Below, in pieces: positions 51,408-60,283 of a stretch of 64,000 bases of DNA (the first letter of the stretch is position 1; each line of letters begins with the position of its first letter). Made by a program: the position numbers and the translations under genes. The DNA is taken from positions 1 to 64,000 of the forward strand of contig CAYHFW010000002.1 of assembly GCA_964355975.1 (NCBI GenBank). The letters are read 5' to 3'. The notes under the pieces are model-generated. The model ran no database searches. It worked only from the letters and a program-made list of their open reading frames with translations, and was not told the DNA's origin. This DNA is from F1-60-MAGs104 sp964355975 (lineage in GTDB: Bacteria; Planctomycetota; Phycisphaerae; Phycisphaerales; SM1A02).

Positions 51408-53359
51408 CGCTGCGCATCGCACTTCTTGGAAATCCAAACACCGGAAAGAGCACGCTCTTCAATCGCCTCTGTGGATTGCGCTCCAAGACCGCCAACCATC
51501 CCGGCAGCACCGTTGAACATCAAGTTGGTCGTTGCGTCTCCGCCACGGGTGAAGAATTCGACATCATCGACCTTCCTGGCATTTACAGCTTGATGCTCGA
51601 GATGCCCGAGAGCAAACTCTGCGTCGACTGCCTCGAGGGGCGCATCGACGATGGTCGACCCGATGGCGCACTCATCGTGCTCGATGCCAACAACCTTCTA
51701 CGCAATCTGCAGTTTGCCGCAAGCGCCTTGCGACGGGGGCTTCCGAGCGTGATTGCGATCAACATGGTTGATCTCGCCCAACGCCGCGGATTGATCATCG
51801 ATGAAGCAGCTGCGAGTGCCCTGCTTGGAGTGCCAGTCATTGCAATCTCAGCGCGCACTGGAGCAGGTGTCGAACGAATTCTTCCAGCACTCGCGCTCGC
51901 TGCGCGCAGTGCAGCGCGCGCGAACCCATCGATCGCACTTCCCGTTTCCGAGCCTGGATCGGCGGCGAGTTGCGCATGGGCCGCAGATGTCTTTGCGCGC
52001 ATGGCGGCGCACCCGCCTGCGCCGTGCGACCACGAGATGAGCGTGCACGATCGACTCGATGCAGCGTTTACGCATCCTGTGCTTGGGCTCGTTGTGTTTG
52101 CCCTGACGATGTCGCTGCTCTTTGCCTCGATCTACTGGATTGCTGCCTTCCCGATGGATGCCGTCGATTCAATCTTCGGATGGGTTGGAGAGTTGTTGAA
52201 CTCGGTCATGCCCAGCGGCATCTTGCGCGACCTCGCGATCGATGGCGTCGTCGGCGGCGTCGCTGCCACGGTCGTGTTCTTGCCTCAGATTGTTCTGCTC
52301 TTCTTCTTACTCGCGCTTCTCGAAGACTCGGGCTACCTCGCGCGTGCGGCATTCGCGGTCGATCGTGTGATGCGCAGGTTCGGACTTCCTGGGCAAGCGT
52401 TCATGCCCCTGCTCTCGTCGCATGCGTGCGCACTTCCAGGAATCATGGCAACGCGGCTGATCCCAGATTCGCGCGAGCGACTCACCACGATTCTCGTCGC
52501 ACCATTTATGAGTTGCAGCGCGCGCGTGCCTGTCTACGCACTGCTCACCGGATTGCTCTTTGCAGGACGCCCTCTCGCAGCGGGGCTTGCCTTCACGGGT
52601 TGCTACGTTCTTGGAGGGATCGCCGCACTCACGACCGCGGCGATCATTCGAAAGAGCATTCTTCGAGGACCGAGCGCGCCGATGATGCTCGAGCTACCCG
52701 ACTACCGACTTCCGAGCGTGCGCACTGCAGCGTTCGTTGCGATCGACCGCGGGCTCGTCTTTCTCAAGAGTGCCGGAAGCGTGATCCTCGCGATTGCTGT
52801 GGTGATGTGGTGGCTGAGCGCGTATCCAAAGAGTGCCCCATCCGCCGCGAGCATCGAACTTCGCACGCGTGCCGCGCAGGTCGAGCCCGCCGACACCACG
52901 CAGTCTGCCGAACTTGTCGCACAAGCAGAGCGCCTCGATGACCGCGCGCAACAAGCAGGGTCGTTCGCTGGGCAACTCGGTGCGTTCTGCCAACCAGCAT
53001 TCGCACCCATCGGCCTCGACCAACAGTTGACCGTCGCGGTTCTCACGAGCTTTCTCGCGCGTGAAGTGTTTACGACGACCGTGTTCGTGCTCGCAGGGGC
53101 GGGACAATCTGCTGATGGAGAAGACCTCGGAACACTCGAAACCGTGAGAAACGCGACGCGAGCGGATGGTCGTGCGCTCTTCGATATTCCCACGGCCGCA
53201 TCGCTGCTCGTGTTCTTTGTGCTCGCCATGCAGTGCCTTCCAACGCTGGTTGTCGTGCGCCGCGAAACGGGCTCGTGGCGCTGGCCCCTCGCACAACTCG
53301 CATACATGTCCGCGGTCGCCTACGGCGCTGCGTGGCTGACCTACAGTCTGATGTCATGA
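51404..53359 (+). CDS. feoB: Ferrous iron transport protein B
   Basis: The 651-residue Fe(II) transporter has an N-terminal G domain with GNPNTGKST at 9-17, the G3 DLPG and a following guanine-nucleotide dissociation-inhibitor region. A C-terminal membrane domain with about eight to ten helices carries paired Gate-type motifs (LPQIVLLFFLLALLEDSGYL, HACALPGI). It starts with GTG overlapping feoA and ends in an ATGA overlap with a small Cys-rich gene. It imports Fe2+ across the inner membrane. Confidence 0.96.
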   Translation: MTLRIALLGNPNTGKSTLFNRLCGLRSKTANHPGSTVEHQVGRCVSATGEEFDIIDLPGIYSLMLEMPESKLCVDCLEGRIDDGRPDGALIVLDANNLLRNLQFAASALRRGLPSVIAINMVDLAQRRGLIIDEAAASALLGVPVIAISARTGAGVERILPALALAARSAARANPSIALPVSEPGSAASCAWAADVFARMAAHPPAPCDHEMSVHDRLDAAFTHPVLGLVVFALTMSLLFASIYWIAAFPMDAVDSIFGWVGELLNSVMPSGILRDLAIDGVVGGVAATVVFLPQIVLLFFLLALLEDSGYLARAAFAVDRVMRRFGLPGQAFMPLLSSHACALPGIMATRLIPDSRERLTTILVAPFMSCSARVPVYALLTGLLFAGRPLAAGLAFTGCYVLGGIAALTTAAIIRKSILRGPSAPMMLELPDYRLPSVRTAAFVAIDRGLVFLKSAGSVILAIAVVMWWLSAYPKSAPSAASIELRTRAAQVEPADTTQSAELVAQAERLDDRAQQAGSFAGQLGAFCQPAFAPIGLDQQLTVAVLTSFLAREVFTTTVFVLAGAGQSADGEDLGTLETVRNATRADGRALFDIPTAASLLVFFVLAMQCLPTLVVVRRETGSWRWPLAQLAYMSAVAYGAAWLTYSLMS

Positions 53360-53580
53360 GTGGACTCCCCCTCAACGATTGGCAGTTTTGGATCGCAACC
53401 ATCGCAGTCGCATTCGCAGTCTGGTTTGTGTTGTTTACGCTTCTGCCACGCAAGCGAAAAGACGCGAAGTGTCCAAATTGTCCGACACAACTGGGCGCAG
53501 GCGGCAAGCGCGACCAACGCGCAGAACTCACCATTGGCGGAGCGCCACCCGCGCGCGACATCGTTCAGAATCGTTTGTGA
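53356..53580 (+). CDS. Small FeoB-coupled Cys membrane protein
   Basis: The 74-residue protein has one membrane helix (about 10-31, FWIATIAVAFAVWFVLFTLL), then a basic stretch and CPNCPTQ. It begins with an ATGA overlap on feoB. Size, position and Cys pair match small FeoB-associated membrane proteins; the C-terminus is Arg/Gly-rich. It is likely an accessory of FeoB. The 3' end overlaps the convergent ispD by 16 bp. Confidence 0.8.
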   Translation: MSGLPLNDWQFWIATIAVAFAVWFVLFTLLPRKRKDAKCPNCPTQLGAGGKRDQRAELTIGGAPPARDIVQNRL

Positions 53581-54356
53581 GCAGGACGTGATTCTGCTGC
53601 GCGGTGCCCCAATATCAAACGGATGATGGCGAGATCTTCGACGGTTGTCACCTTCATGTTGCGCGCCTCGCCGTCGACAACGAGCACCGGCTCTGCGAGT
53701 TGTTCGACGAGCATCGCGTCGTCGGTCGCCCCTGCGATGTCACTCTGCGCGTACGCACGGCGCAAGAGATCAGCCGCAAACACCTGCGGAGTCTGAATCG
53801 CCATCACCCGCGTGCGCGCGATCGTCGCCTCAACGCGACGCCCACGCACCGCTTCTTTTCCGGCGTCGCCAAGAATCGCATCGGCCACAGCGTCATCTTC
53901 AGTCGCTTGAAATGTCTCTTCGCTGACGCGCTTGAGCGTCGCGTGCACGGGCACTCCCGGTATGACAGCATCTGCAACGCGCGCGGCGTCGAAGACGCGC
54001 GTCAAGAGCGCGTCGCTCGCTCCAGGCCGCGCAGCGTCATGCACCGCGATGTGCGTGCACTCAATGGGCACGACGGCGAGCGCATTTCGAACGCTCTCCC
54101 AGCGCTCGGCGCGACCGCCGGCCACGATCACCACTCCATGAAATCCGAGTTGCGCACCATAGCGCTGGCGAAACTCATCCAACGACTCAGGCGGAGCCAC
54201 CACAATGATCGCAGCAACTTCATCGCGCTTGGTAAAGAGTTCGACGGTGCGCAGCAAGAGCGGACGCCCACCGAGGTCTTGCCCCAACTTGTCTCCACCA
54301 AACCGCGTGCCCTGGCCCGCTGCGGGAAGAATGACGGCGACTCGAAATTCACTCAT
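53565..54356 (-). CDS. ispD: 2-C-methyl-D-erythritol 4-phosphate cytidylyltransferase
   Basis: The 263-residue enzyme adds CMP to MEP in non-mevalonate isoprenoid synthesis. N-terminal LPAAGQGTRFGG is the glycine-rich nucleotide loop; VHDAARPGASDALL and QTPQVFAADLLRRAYA follow, with the late DDAMLVEQL segment. The start overlaps the Hsp70 gene by 8 bp. The 3' end overlaps the convergent gene. Confidence 0.95.
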   Translation of the reverse strand: MSEFRVAVILPAAGQGTRFGGDKLGQDLGGRPLLLRTVELFTKRDEVAAIIVVAPPESLDEFRQRYGAQLGFHGVVIVAGGRAERWESVRNALAVVPIECTHIAVHDAARPGASDALLTRVFDAARVADAVIPGVPVHATLKRVSEETFQATEDDAVADAILGDAGKEAVRGRRVEATIARTRVMAIQTPQVFAADLLRRAYAQSDIAGATDDAMLVEQLAEPVLVVDGEARNMKVTTVEDLAIIRLILGHRAAESRPAHKRF

Positions 54357-56205
54357 GGGATCCTTTCACTTGTGCGCGGGGAATCTCGCGCAAACTTCGA
54401 ACAATCGACTGCTCATGCAAGTGCATGCTCGCGCGATCGAGTTGCTCCTTCGCGGCGAAGAATGCGTCTGCGTCGACATCCTGCGGCGACGTGCGCCCTC
54501 GTTCGACGAAGGCGCGCAGTTGCGCAATGAGGCTCTCGATTGATGCGACATACTGCGCATCGAGTTCATCGCGCGTCTTCTGCAGCGCCTCGTGAATCCA
54601 CTTGATATCGAGAGCGCAATTCACCGCAAGATCAACCACGCGGTGTTGATGCATGTCAGCGCGCGCGTGCAAGAGGCTCTCACGCTCGATGCGCTCGATC
54701 TCCTGCGTTGTCAGTCCATAGGCTGGGACGACCTGCACACTCGCTCGGCAACCGCTGCGCCGCTCAACAGCAGTCACTTGCAGCACTCCATTCGCATCGA
54801 CAAGAAATGCGACCTCGACTTGCGGGATGCCCGCTGGCATCGCAGGAATCCCACGCAACTCAAAGGTCGCAAGCGAACGACAATCGCAAGCCATCTCACG
54901 CTCCCCTTGCAAGACCTGCAAGCGAACGGATGTTTGATTGTCGACACTCGTCGAAAAGAGTTCCGTCGCGCGCGCAGGGATCATTGAATTGCGCGTCAAC
55001 AATTTGGCAACCGCCCCGCCGACAGTCTCGATGCCGAGCGACAGCGGAATCACATCGAGCAACAGCACATCCCGTCGATCTCCAGCCAAGACCGAGGCCT
55101 GCACGGCCGCACCGAGGGCGACCACCAAGTCTGGATCGAGCGCGGTGTATGGGGGGCAGCCAAAGAACTCTCCAACGAGTTTCTGAACGAGTGGAATACG
55201 AGTCGAGCCGCCCACCATCACGACGCGGTCAATCGTCGGCGTTCCAGCATCGTGCATGGCGCGTGCACACGCATCAATCGTCCTCTGCACCCAGGGGCGA
55301 ATCAGATTCTCGAAATCGGCGCGTGTCACAGTGCACTTCGCGTGCGCGCCATCGACACGCTCGATTTCTACATCTGCGTGATCGTGCAGCGAGAGCGCGC
55401 ACTTGGTCGACTCTGCGAGATCGCTCAGCGCGCGCGATGGCGTCGCATGCACCACGCTTGCAAAGTGCGTGGCGAGTACGAAGTCGAGGTCATCCCCACC
55501 CAAGTGCGTGTCGCCTGCAGTTGCGAGAACGCGAAAGAGATCCCCATCGCCGCTGCCACCATCTGGAATCACTTGCAGGATCGAGACATCGAATGTTCCG
55601 CCGCCAAAGTCGTACACGGCGATTGTCTCAGCGCGGCCACGCGATCCAATGCCATATGCAAGCGCCGCTGCAGTCGGCTCATTCACGATACGAACGGCGT
55701 CGAGCCCGGCGAGGCGCGCTGCATCGCGCGTCGCCTGTCGTTGCCCATCATCGAAGTACGCAGGCACGGTCACGACTGCGCGGCGCACAGGAACACCAAG
55801 TTGCAGAGATGCGATCCTGCGAAGTTCGCTCAGGATCACCGCCGCCACCTCCTGCGGCAAGACCTCTGCACCGCCGACGCGAAGCGCTGCAAGTCCGCGC
55901 TCGCCCGCAGAAAGTTGTGCACCGTCAATGCCAGGCAGTCTGCACACCTCTTCGAACGAGCGACCCATCAGGCGCTTGGCGCTCATCACAGTCTCACGCG
56001 CAAACGCAGCGGCACTGCGGCGGGCATCGCTTCCAACTGCGACGGCAACTCCGTTCGAGTAGCGCACAGCCGATGCGATCATGCGCTCACCTCGCTCGTT
56101 GCAGAGCACGCGCGGACCCGCTGAATCGCAAATCGCCACGAGCGAATTCGTCGTGCCTAGATCAATTCCAATGATGGGATCGCTCAGCAAATCAGGAGAG
56201 GACAT
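54349..56205 (-). CDS. Hsp70 chaperone (HscA-like)
   Basis: The 618-residue chaperone has an ATPase domain opening GIDLGTTNSLVAICD, the VYDFGGGTFDVS loop and VGGSTRIPLV. A shorter substrate-binding domain and a C-terminal helical lid follow. It is of similar size to HscA and lacks the EEVD-like DnaK tail. I call it HscA-like on length and lack of a dnaJ/grpE neighbourhood; it could be another Hsp70. TAGAAT lies 9 nt before the ATG and overlaps the TAG stop of the upstream gene. Confidence 0.9.
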   Translation of the reverse strand: MSSPDLLSDPIIGIDLGTTNSLVAICDSAGPRVLCNERGERMIASAVRYSNGVAVAVGSDARRSAAAFARETVMSAKRLMGRSFEEVCRLPGIDGAQLSAGERGLAALRVGGAEVLPQEVAAVILSELRRIASLQLGVPVRRAVVTVPAYFDDGQRQATRDAARLAGLDAVRIVNEPTAAALAYGIGSRGRAETIAVYDFGGGTFDVSILQVIPDGGSGDGDLFRVLATAGDTHLGGDDLDFVLATHFASVVHATPSRALSDLAESTKCALSLHDHADVEIERVDGAHAKCTVTRADFENLIRPWVQRTIDACARAMHDAGTPTIDRVVMVGGSTRIPLVQKLVGEFFGCPPYTALDPDLVVALGAAVQASVLAGDRRDVLLLDVIPLSLGIETVGGAVAKLLTRNSMIPARATELFSTSVDNQTSVRLQVLQGEREMACDCRSLATFELRGIPAMPAGIPQVEVAFLVDANGVLQVTAVERRSGCRASVQVVPAYGLTTQEIERIERESLLHARADMHQHRVVDLAVNCALDIKWIHEALQKTRDELDAQYVASIESLIAQLRAFVERGRTSPQDVDADAFFAAKEQLDRASMHLHEQSIVRSLREIPRAQVKGSHE

Positions 56206-56220
56206 TCACGCGCGATTCTA
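56206..56220 (-). promoter_or_regulatory. -10 element before the Hsp70 gene, overlapping a stop codon
   Basis: TAGAAT at 56220-56215 starts with the TAG stop of the sigma-like gene and ends 9 nt before the ATG at 56205. Confidence 0.45.
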
Positions 56221-56871
56221 GGAGGCGATTCCCAATTCAGCGGCGCTTTTCACGACTCCTCGACGCGCGCGAGAGTGAGGTTGCAATCTGCACGGACCGT
56301 CCTGCGCCACCGCATCGCACTCTTCACGGTGCAGCCGAATGCGTTCGAGCGCTCGAAATCGCCTGACAAAGAGCGCGCTCTCGCCGCATCCAAGGGCGCG
56401 CGCAGCCGTGCGACTGCGCACATTCTCAGTCGCGAATGTGCGCAATGCTTCGAGTTGCGCGTCGGGCAGTCGTGCGAGTTCTTCGACGAGTTGCGCCTCG
56501 CTGAGCACTGGTTCTTCGGCATGCGCTGGATCGCTTCCCTTTGGGGTCTCTCCGGCTGGGAGAATGCCGCCGCAGTTGAGACCGCGCGTGGTTGAGTGTT
56601 TGCGTCGCCGCTCAAAGCGCGCGAAAATTCCGAGCTGGCTTCTCACAGAAACGAATAGGTACGCCGGACGCAGCATGATCTCGGCGATCGCGGCAGACGC
56701 AGGAGTTCGAGTGAGCCAGCGCACCAAGACCTCATGAAGAGCATCTTCGATCGCCGCCATTGAAAAGCTCCGTGCAAGATTCTCGACGATTGCTTCGCGA
56801 TGTTGCAGATATGCCTGCTCCACGCGCATGCGCCACACAACTTCACCGTCATCCGATTGGTTCTCTGCCAT
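56218..56871 (-). CDS. Sigma-70-like (ECF-type) protein
   Basis: The 217-residue protein resembles a diverged ECF sigma factor. A region-2-like stretch (AIEDALHEVLVRWL, then RPAYLFVSVRSQLGIFARFERRR) is joined by a linker to a region-4-like helix-turn-helix (ELARLPDAQLEALRTFA, RTAARALGCGESALFVRRFRALERIRL). The start is ATG 56871 with a perfect AAGGAGG at 56883-56877, five bases before it. No anti-sigma gene is adjacent. It is upstream of the Hsp70 gene. Confidence 0.78.
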   Translation of the reverse strand: MAENQSDDGEVVWRMRVEQAYLQHREAIVENLARSFSMAAIEDALHEVLVRWLTRTPASAAIAEIMLRPAYLFVSVRSQLGIFARFERRRKHSTTRGLNCGGILPAGETPKGSDPAHAEEPVLSEAQLVEELARLPDAQLEALRTFATENVRSRTAARALGCGESALFVRRFRALERIRLHREECDAVAQDGPCRLQPHSRARRGVVKSAAELGIAS

Positions 56872-57021
56872 CGAAGCCTCCTTGTGTTGGATGGTCACAG
56901 AGTAAGAGTTTTCGATCCAGCAACTTGAAAACACGCCGGAAATTCCATGTTCTCGCAATGGGATGTACTTATCCACCGGATGCGCACCAGACGCGCGAGC
57001 GCGTTTTCTTCAAAACTTCCC

Positions 57022-57525
57022 CTATTTTTTTTGCAATCCTGCCTCGGGTAATCGGTCGAGTGCGGGGGCAAATCGGCGCTGCGAGATGGCGCGCAACATC
57101 GCAGTTGCATCCTGCACTGACTTCTCAACTCCTTGCACAACAAACTGTTGCTTTCCCCCATCCCACGTCACGGCACAGTCTGCGCTGATGTCGCCATCTG
57201 CAGCGGGTTGCGGCTTGTAGTTCACATCGAACCATCCACCGCTCTTGGCGATCTCGCAAAGTTGTGCACATTCTTCAGGCGAAAGGTCAGTCTGCCACGA
57301 AGTCTTCAGAATCAGCGCATCCCGGCCAGCACCGTATCGAAAGACGCCACCATCGACGGTGAAATACTCATACCGGGCAGCCTGGGGATGGCGCAACCAA
57401 ATTGCCAACGCGATTCCGCACTTCGAGACGTCATGCGGTGGATTGGGCAGCGTGTTGCAACTTGTTAGTGCGATCGCTCCAGCCAGCGCGCTTGCACACA
57501 ACGCGCTCGCAACGTGCTTGTTCAC
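57022..57525 (-). CDS. Lipoprotein, paired copy 2
   Basis: The 167-residue protein has a lipoprotein signal ending LTSC (Cys23). The body contains YEYFTVDGGVFRYG, LSPEECAQLCEIAKSGGWF and FVVQGVEKSVQDATAML. I do not recognise the family. Its GTG start overlaps the stop of the upstream lipoprotein gene (GTGA), and both proteins include a LAGELGW/IAKSGGWF-like segment, suggesting related folds. Function unknown. Confidence 0.75.
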   Translation of the reverse strand: MNKHVASALCASALAGAIALTSCNTLPNPPHDVSKCGIALAIWLRHPQAARYEYFTVDGGVFRYGAGRDALILKTSWQTDLSPEECAQLCEIAKSGGWFDVNYKPQPAADGDISADCAVTWDGGKQQFVVQGVEKSVQDATAMLRAISQRRFAPALDRLPEAGLQKK

Positions 57526-58172
57526 TGCTTCGGCTCTTCAAACGAGAACGGCGGCGCCATTGCAAACCCCTCGTACGGATTGGGCCCAAAGTCGTAGCGA
57601 TGCGGCAGATTGCGATCGGCAGCTCGGTCGGTCATCCACGCAAGATCGCAAAGACTGCGAACGAACTGCACCGCTTCGGGATCTGGAATCTCGGAGGTTT
57701 TGAATCGCCGCACAAACCACCAATCGGTCCCCTCGCCATGCAGAAAGATGATGTAGACGATCTCATCCGAAGCAGGTCGCACCCCACCAGGCCAGAGTTC
57801 GATATTCGCAGCGGATGGATCGAGCCAACCCAGTTCACCTGCGAGTGTCCAGAGTCCATCAATCTGCCGCTGGTAGAGCCAACGCGTCGGCGCAGGGCGC
57901 GTTGCGAAGTTCAGACTGTCGCCCGAATCGCTGTGCAAACTGCCGTCGGCGAGAAGTGTGAGTTTTCCCTGGCGCGCATGTGCCTGCGGCAAATCTTTCG
58001 CACGGTTTCCCGTGAGAATCGTGACATCGACTGAGAAGTCATCAGGGCAGTGCACGGTGTCGATCTTGGTCGTGCGAACGTCAGTGCATCCAAGTGCGAA
58101 GCACACCGCAGAACACAGCGTGAGCATGAGCGTCAACTTCACGAGTGCGTTGAATGTGTTGGAGCGCGACAT
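57522..58172 (-). CDS. Lipoprotein, paired copy 1
   Basis: The 216-residue protein has a signal peptide with lipobox FALGC (Cys29). Visible segments are FSVDVTILTGN, LTLLADGSLHSDSGDSLNF, GLWTLAGELGWLDPS and WWFVRRFKTSEIPDP. It begins at ATG 58172, where TACCCT lies exactly 6 nt upstream, and is coupled to the second lipoprotein gene. No family recognised. Confidence 0.78.
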   Translation of the reverse strand: MSRSNTFNALVKLTLMLTLCSAVCFALGCTDVRTTKIDTVHCPDDFSVDVTILTGNRAKDLPQAHARQGKLTLLADGSLHSDSGDSLNFATRPAPTRWLYQRQIDGLWTLAGELGWLDPSAANIELWPGGVRPASDEIVYIIFLHGEGTDWWFVRRFKTSEIPDPEAVQFVRSLCDLAWMTDRAADRNLPHRYDFGPNPYEGFAMAPPFSFEEPKQ

Positions 58173-58213
58173 GCGCGAAGGGTAACACGCCTGCGCACGC
58201 GGTAGGCTTGGCG
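58173..58213. promoter_or_regulatory. Divergent leaderless-type promoters (lipoprotein pair / pheT)
   Basis: TACCCT (58184-58179, minus) is 6 nt before the ATG at 58172. TAGGCT (58203-58208, plus) is 5 nt before the pheT ATG at 58214. The two start codons are 41 bp apart. Confidence 0.55.
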
Positions 58214-60283
58214 ATGACCATGCGAACAAGTGTGAATTGGATCAATGCGTATCTCTCATCGCCAGCGACGGCAGTCGAGCAGGCTGAGATTCTGACTGCG
58301 GTTGGGTTTCCGTGCGAGAACTCAGAGCAACTTGCAAGCGGAGACTTTGCGCAAGAGATCGAGACGACGAGTAATCGAGGCGACTGCCTCTGCCACATCG
58401 GACTCGCACGCGAAATCGCGGCGGCAAGCGGGCGTTCGCTCGTCCTGCCAGCGCGCGCCTCGACCTGTGCCGCCGAGCCTGCATCCTCAGCCATTTCAGT
58501 CACAAATCATGAACCTCAACGCTGCCCCTACTACACAGCGCGGGTGATCCGAGGCGTTCGAGTCGCACCGAGTCCACCGTGGCTGCAAGAACGACTTCTC
58601 GCAATCGGGCAGATTCCACGCAACAACGTTGTGGACTGCACCAATTTCGTGCTCTTTGAATCTGGCCAGCCCACGCACGTTTTCGACCTCACAAAACTCG
58701 TTGCGGGTGCGATTCACATCCGAGCGTCGAAGCAGGGCGAGACTTTTCTTCCAATTGGCGAAGGAGCGAAACCCGTTGTGCTTGACGAGGGAGTGCTGGT
58801 GATTGCAGATGGTGAACGACCAGTGGCACTTGCCGGAGTCAAAGGCGGCGCTGCCACCGCTGTGAGCGATGAGACAACCGACCTCGTCGTTGAAGCTGCA
58901 GCGTTCGATCCAGTCGCAGTGCGAAAGACGAGCCGCGCACTTCGCATCGCGAGTGATTCGAGTTACCGCTTTGAGCGCGGAGTCCATCCCGCCGAGGTCG
59001 ATGCCGCTGCCGAGCGACTCGTCGCTCTCATTCTCGAAACCGCAGGCGGATCACTGCTCGCGGGTTCGGTCTGCGGCGGCCCTGCATGCGCGCCGCCAAG
59101 CTGTGTCACTCTTCGACTCGATCGCCTTGAAGCAATCTCGGGATACCACCTCGACCCGCGCGAGGTGATGCAGATTCTGAGCGTGCTCGGATTCGAGCCG
59201 CAACTCAGTGCAGAGCGCATTGCATGCACAATTCCACCCCGCCGCATCGACATCACCCGCGAGATTGACTTGATTGAAGAGGTCGTGCGCCTTGCAGGCC
59301 TCGATCGCATTCCCCAACATGACGTCGTCTCGATTCGACCTGTGGGACGTCAGTTTGCAGTCGAAGCAGTTCGCGCGGCGAAGAACTGCCTCGCTGGACT
59401 TGAATTCGTCGAGACCGTCTCGCCAACGCTGATATCAGAACGCGCGGCGGCAGCGTTTCTCCCTCCTCGCGTTGTCGCGCTTCGCGTTGCGGATGAGCGC
59501 GCGATGGGTGAACCGATCCTGCGGCCAGCACTTCTTGCGAGTCTCTTGCAGTCGCTCAAGTTGAATCGCGACCGCGGCAGCCAAAGTGTTCGGCTCTTCG
59601 AGCATGCGACGACGTTCTGGATTGAACAGAAGACACATCATGAGAGGCGCACGATCGCACTCGTTGCGACAGAGTCGAACTCCCCCGCGAACTCGCCCGA
59701 AGTTCTCTATCGGCTCGTGCGCGGTGCAATTGAGTCGCTCATTCGCGAATTGCGCGGCGCACATGCGCAGTGCGTCGTGCAGATCACAGACTCGTGCAGC
59801 GCGTGCGGTAACGCTGCCAATGCACTGCATCCCGCTGGCACGATCACAATCGATGGGACGGCCGTCGGAGTCGTGGGATTGATTCACGCCTCGGTGCTGA
59901 GCCTGTTTGGAATCGACGGCACCGTTGCCGCGGCAGAGATCGATTGGCAAACCCTTGCGCAGGGATATCCCCCCGTGCCACGCGCCGAACCGCTTGCGAG
60001 CAGCCCAGTGCTTGATCGAGATCTCTCAATCGTTGTTGGCGACGAGGTCACATGGAGCCAGATCGAGTCCACAGTGCGAAGCGCACAACTTCCATTCTTC
60101 GAGTCCATTCAGTTTGTTGGCAATTGGAGAGGAAAACAACTCGGCTCGGGGCGCAGATCGGCGACGATGCGACTCTGCTTTCGCGCTCCCGATCGCACAC
60201 TTCGCCGCGAAGAAGTCGAACCGCAACTCGCGCGACTCACGACGCTTCTCGTCAGCGACCTGAAGGCGGAGTTGCGAACATGA
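58214..60283 (+). CDS. pheT: Phenylalanyl-tRNA synthetase beta subunit, short form
   Basis: The 689-residue subunit belongs to PheT but is about 100 residues shorter than typical bacterial enzymes. The N-terminus goes straight from SVNWINAYLSSPATAVEQAE to ASGDFAQEIETTSNRGDCLC, lacking the EMAP/tRNA-binding insertion. Core features include B3/B4 (ARVIRGVRVAPSPPWLQERL), B5 and the C-terminal anticodon-binding-like domain (LDRDLSIVVGDEVTWSQIES). pheS is not adjacent. It ends in an ATGA overlap with the next gene. Aminoacylates tRNA-Phe as part of an alpha2beta2 enzyme. Confidence 0.93.
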   Translation: MTMRTSVNWINAYLSSPATAVEQAEILTAVGFPCENSEQLASGDFAQEIETTSNRGDCLCHIGLAREIAAASGRSLVLPARASTCAAEPASSAISVTNHEPQRCPYYTARVIRGVRVAPSPPWLQERLLAIGQIPRNNVVDCTNFVLFESGQPTHVFDLTKLVAGAIHIRASKQGETFLPIGEGAKPVVLDEGVLVIADGERPVALAGVKGGAATAVSDETTDLVVEAAAFDPVAVRKTSRALRIASDSSYRFERGVHPAEVDAAAERLVALILETAGGSLLAGSVCGGPACAPPSCVTLRLDRLEAISGYHLDPREVMQILSVLGFEPQLSAERIACTIPPRRIDITREIDLIEEVVRLAGLDRIPQHDVVSIRPVGRQFAVEAVRAAKNCLAGLEFVETVSPTLISERAAAAFLPPRVVALRVADERAMGEPILRPALLASLLQSLKLNRDRGSQSVRLFEHATTFWIEQKTHHERRTIALVATESNSPANSPEVLYRLVRGAIESLIRELRGAHAQCVVQITDSCSACGNAANALHPAGTITIDGTAVGVVGLIHASVLSLFGIDGTVAAAEIDWQTLAQGYPPVPRAEPLASSPVLDRDLSIVVGDEVTWSQIESTVRSAQLPFFESIQFVGNWRGKQLGSGRRSATMRLCFRAPDRTLRREEVEPQLARLTTLLVSDLKAELRT

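Noticed and set aside
54708..56174. 488-residue plus-strand frame opposite the Hsp70 gene
   Set aside because: Low-complexity Arg/Ser/Ala composition and no motif; an artefact of high GC.
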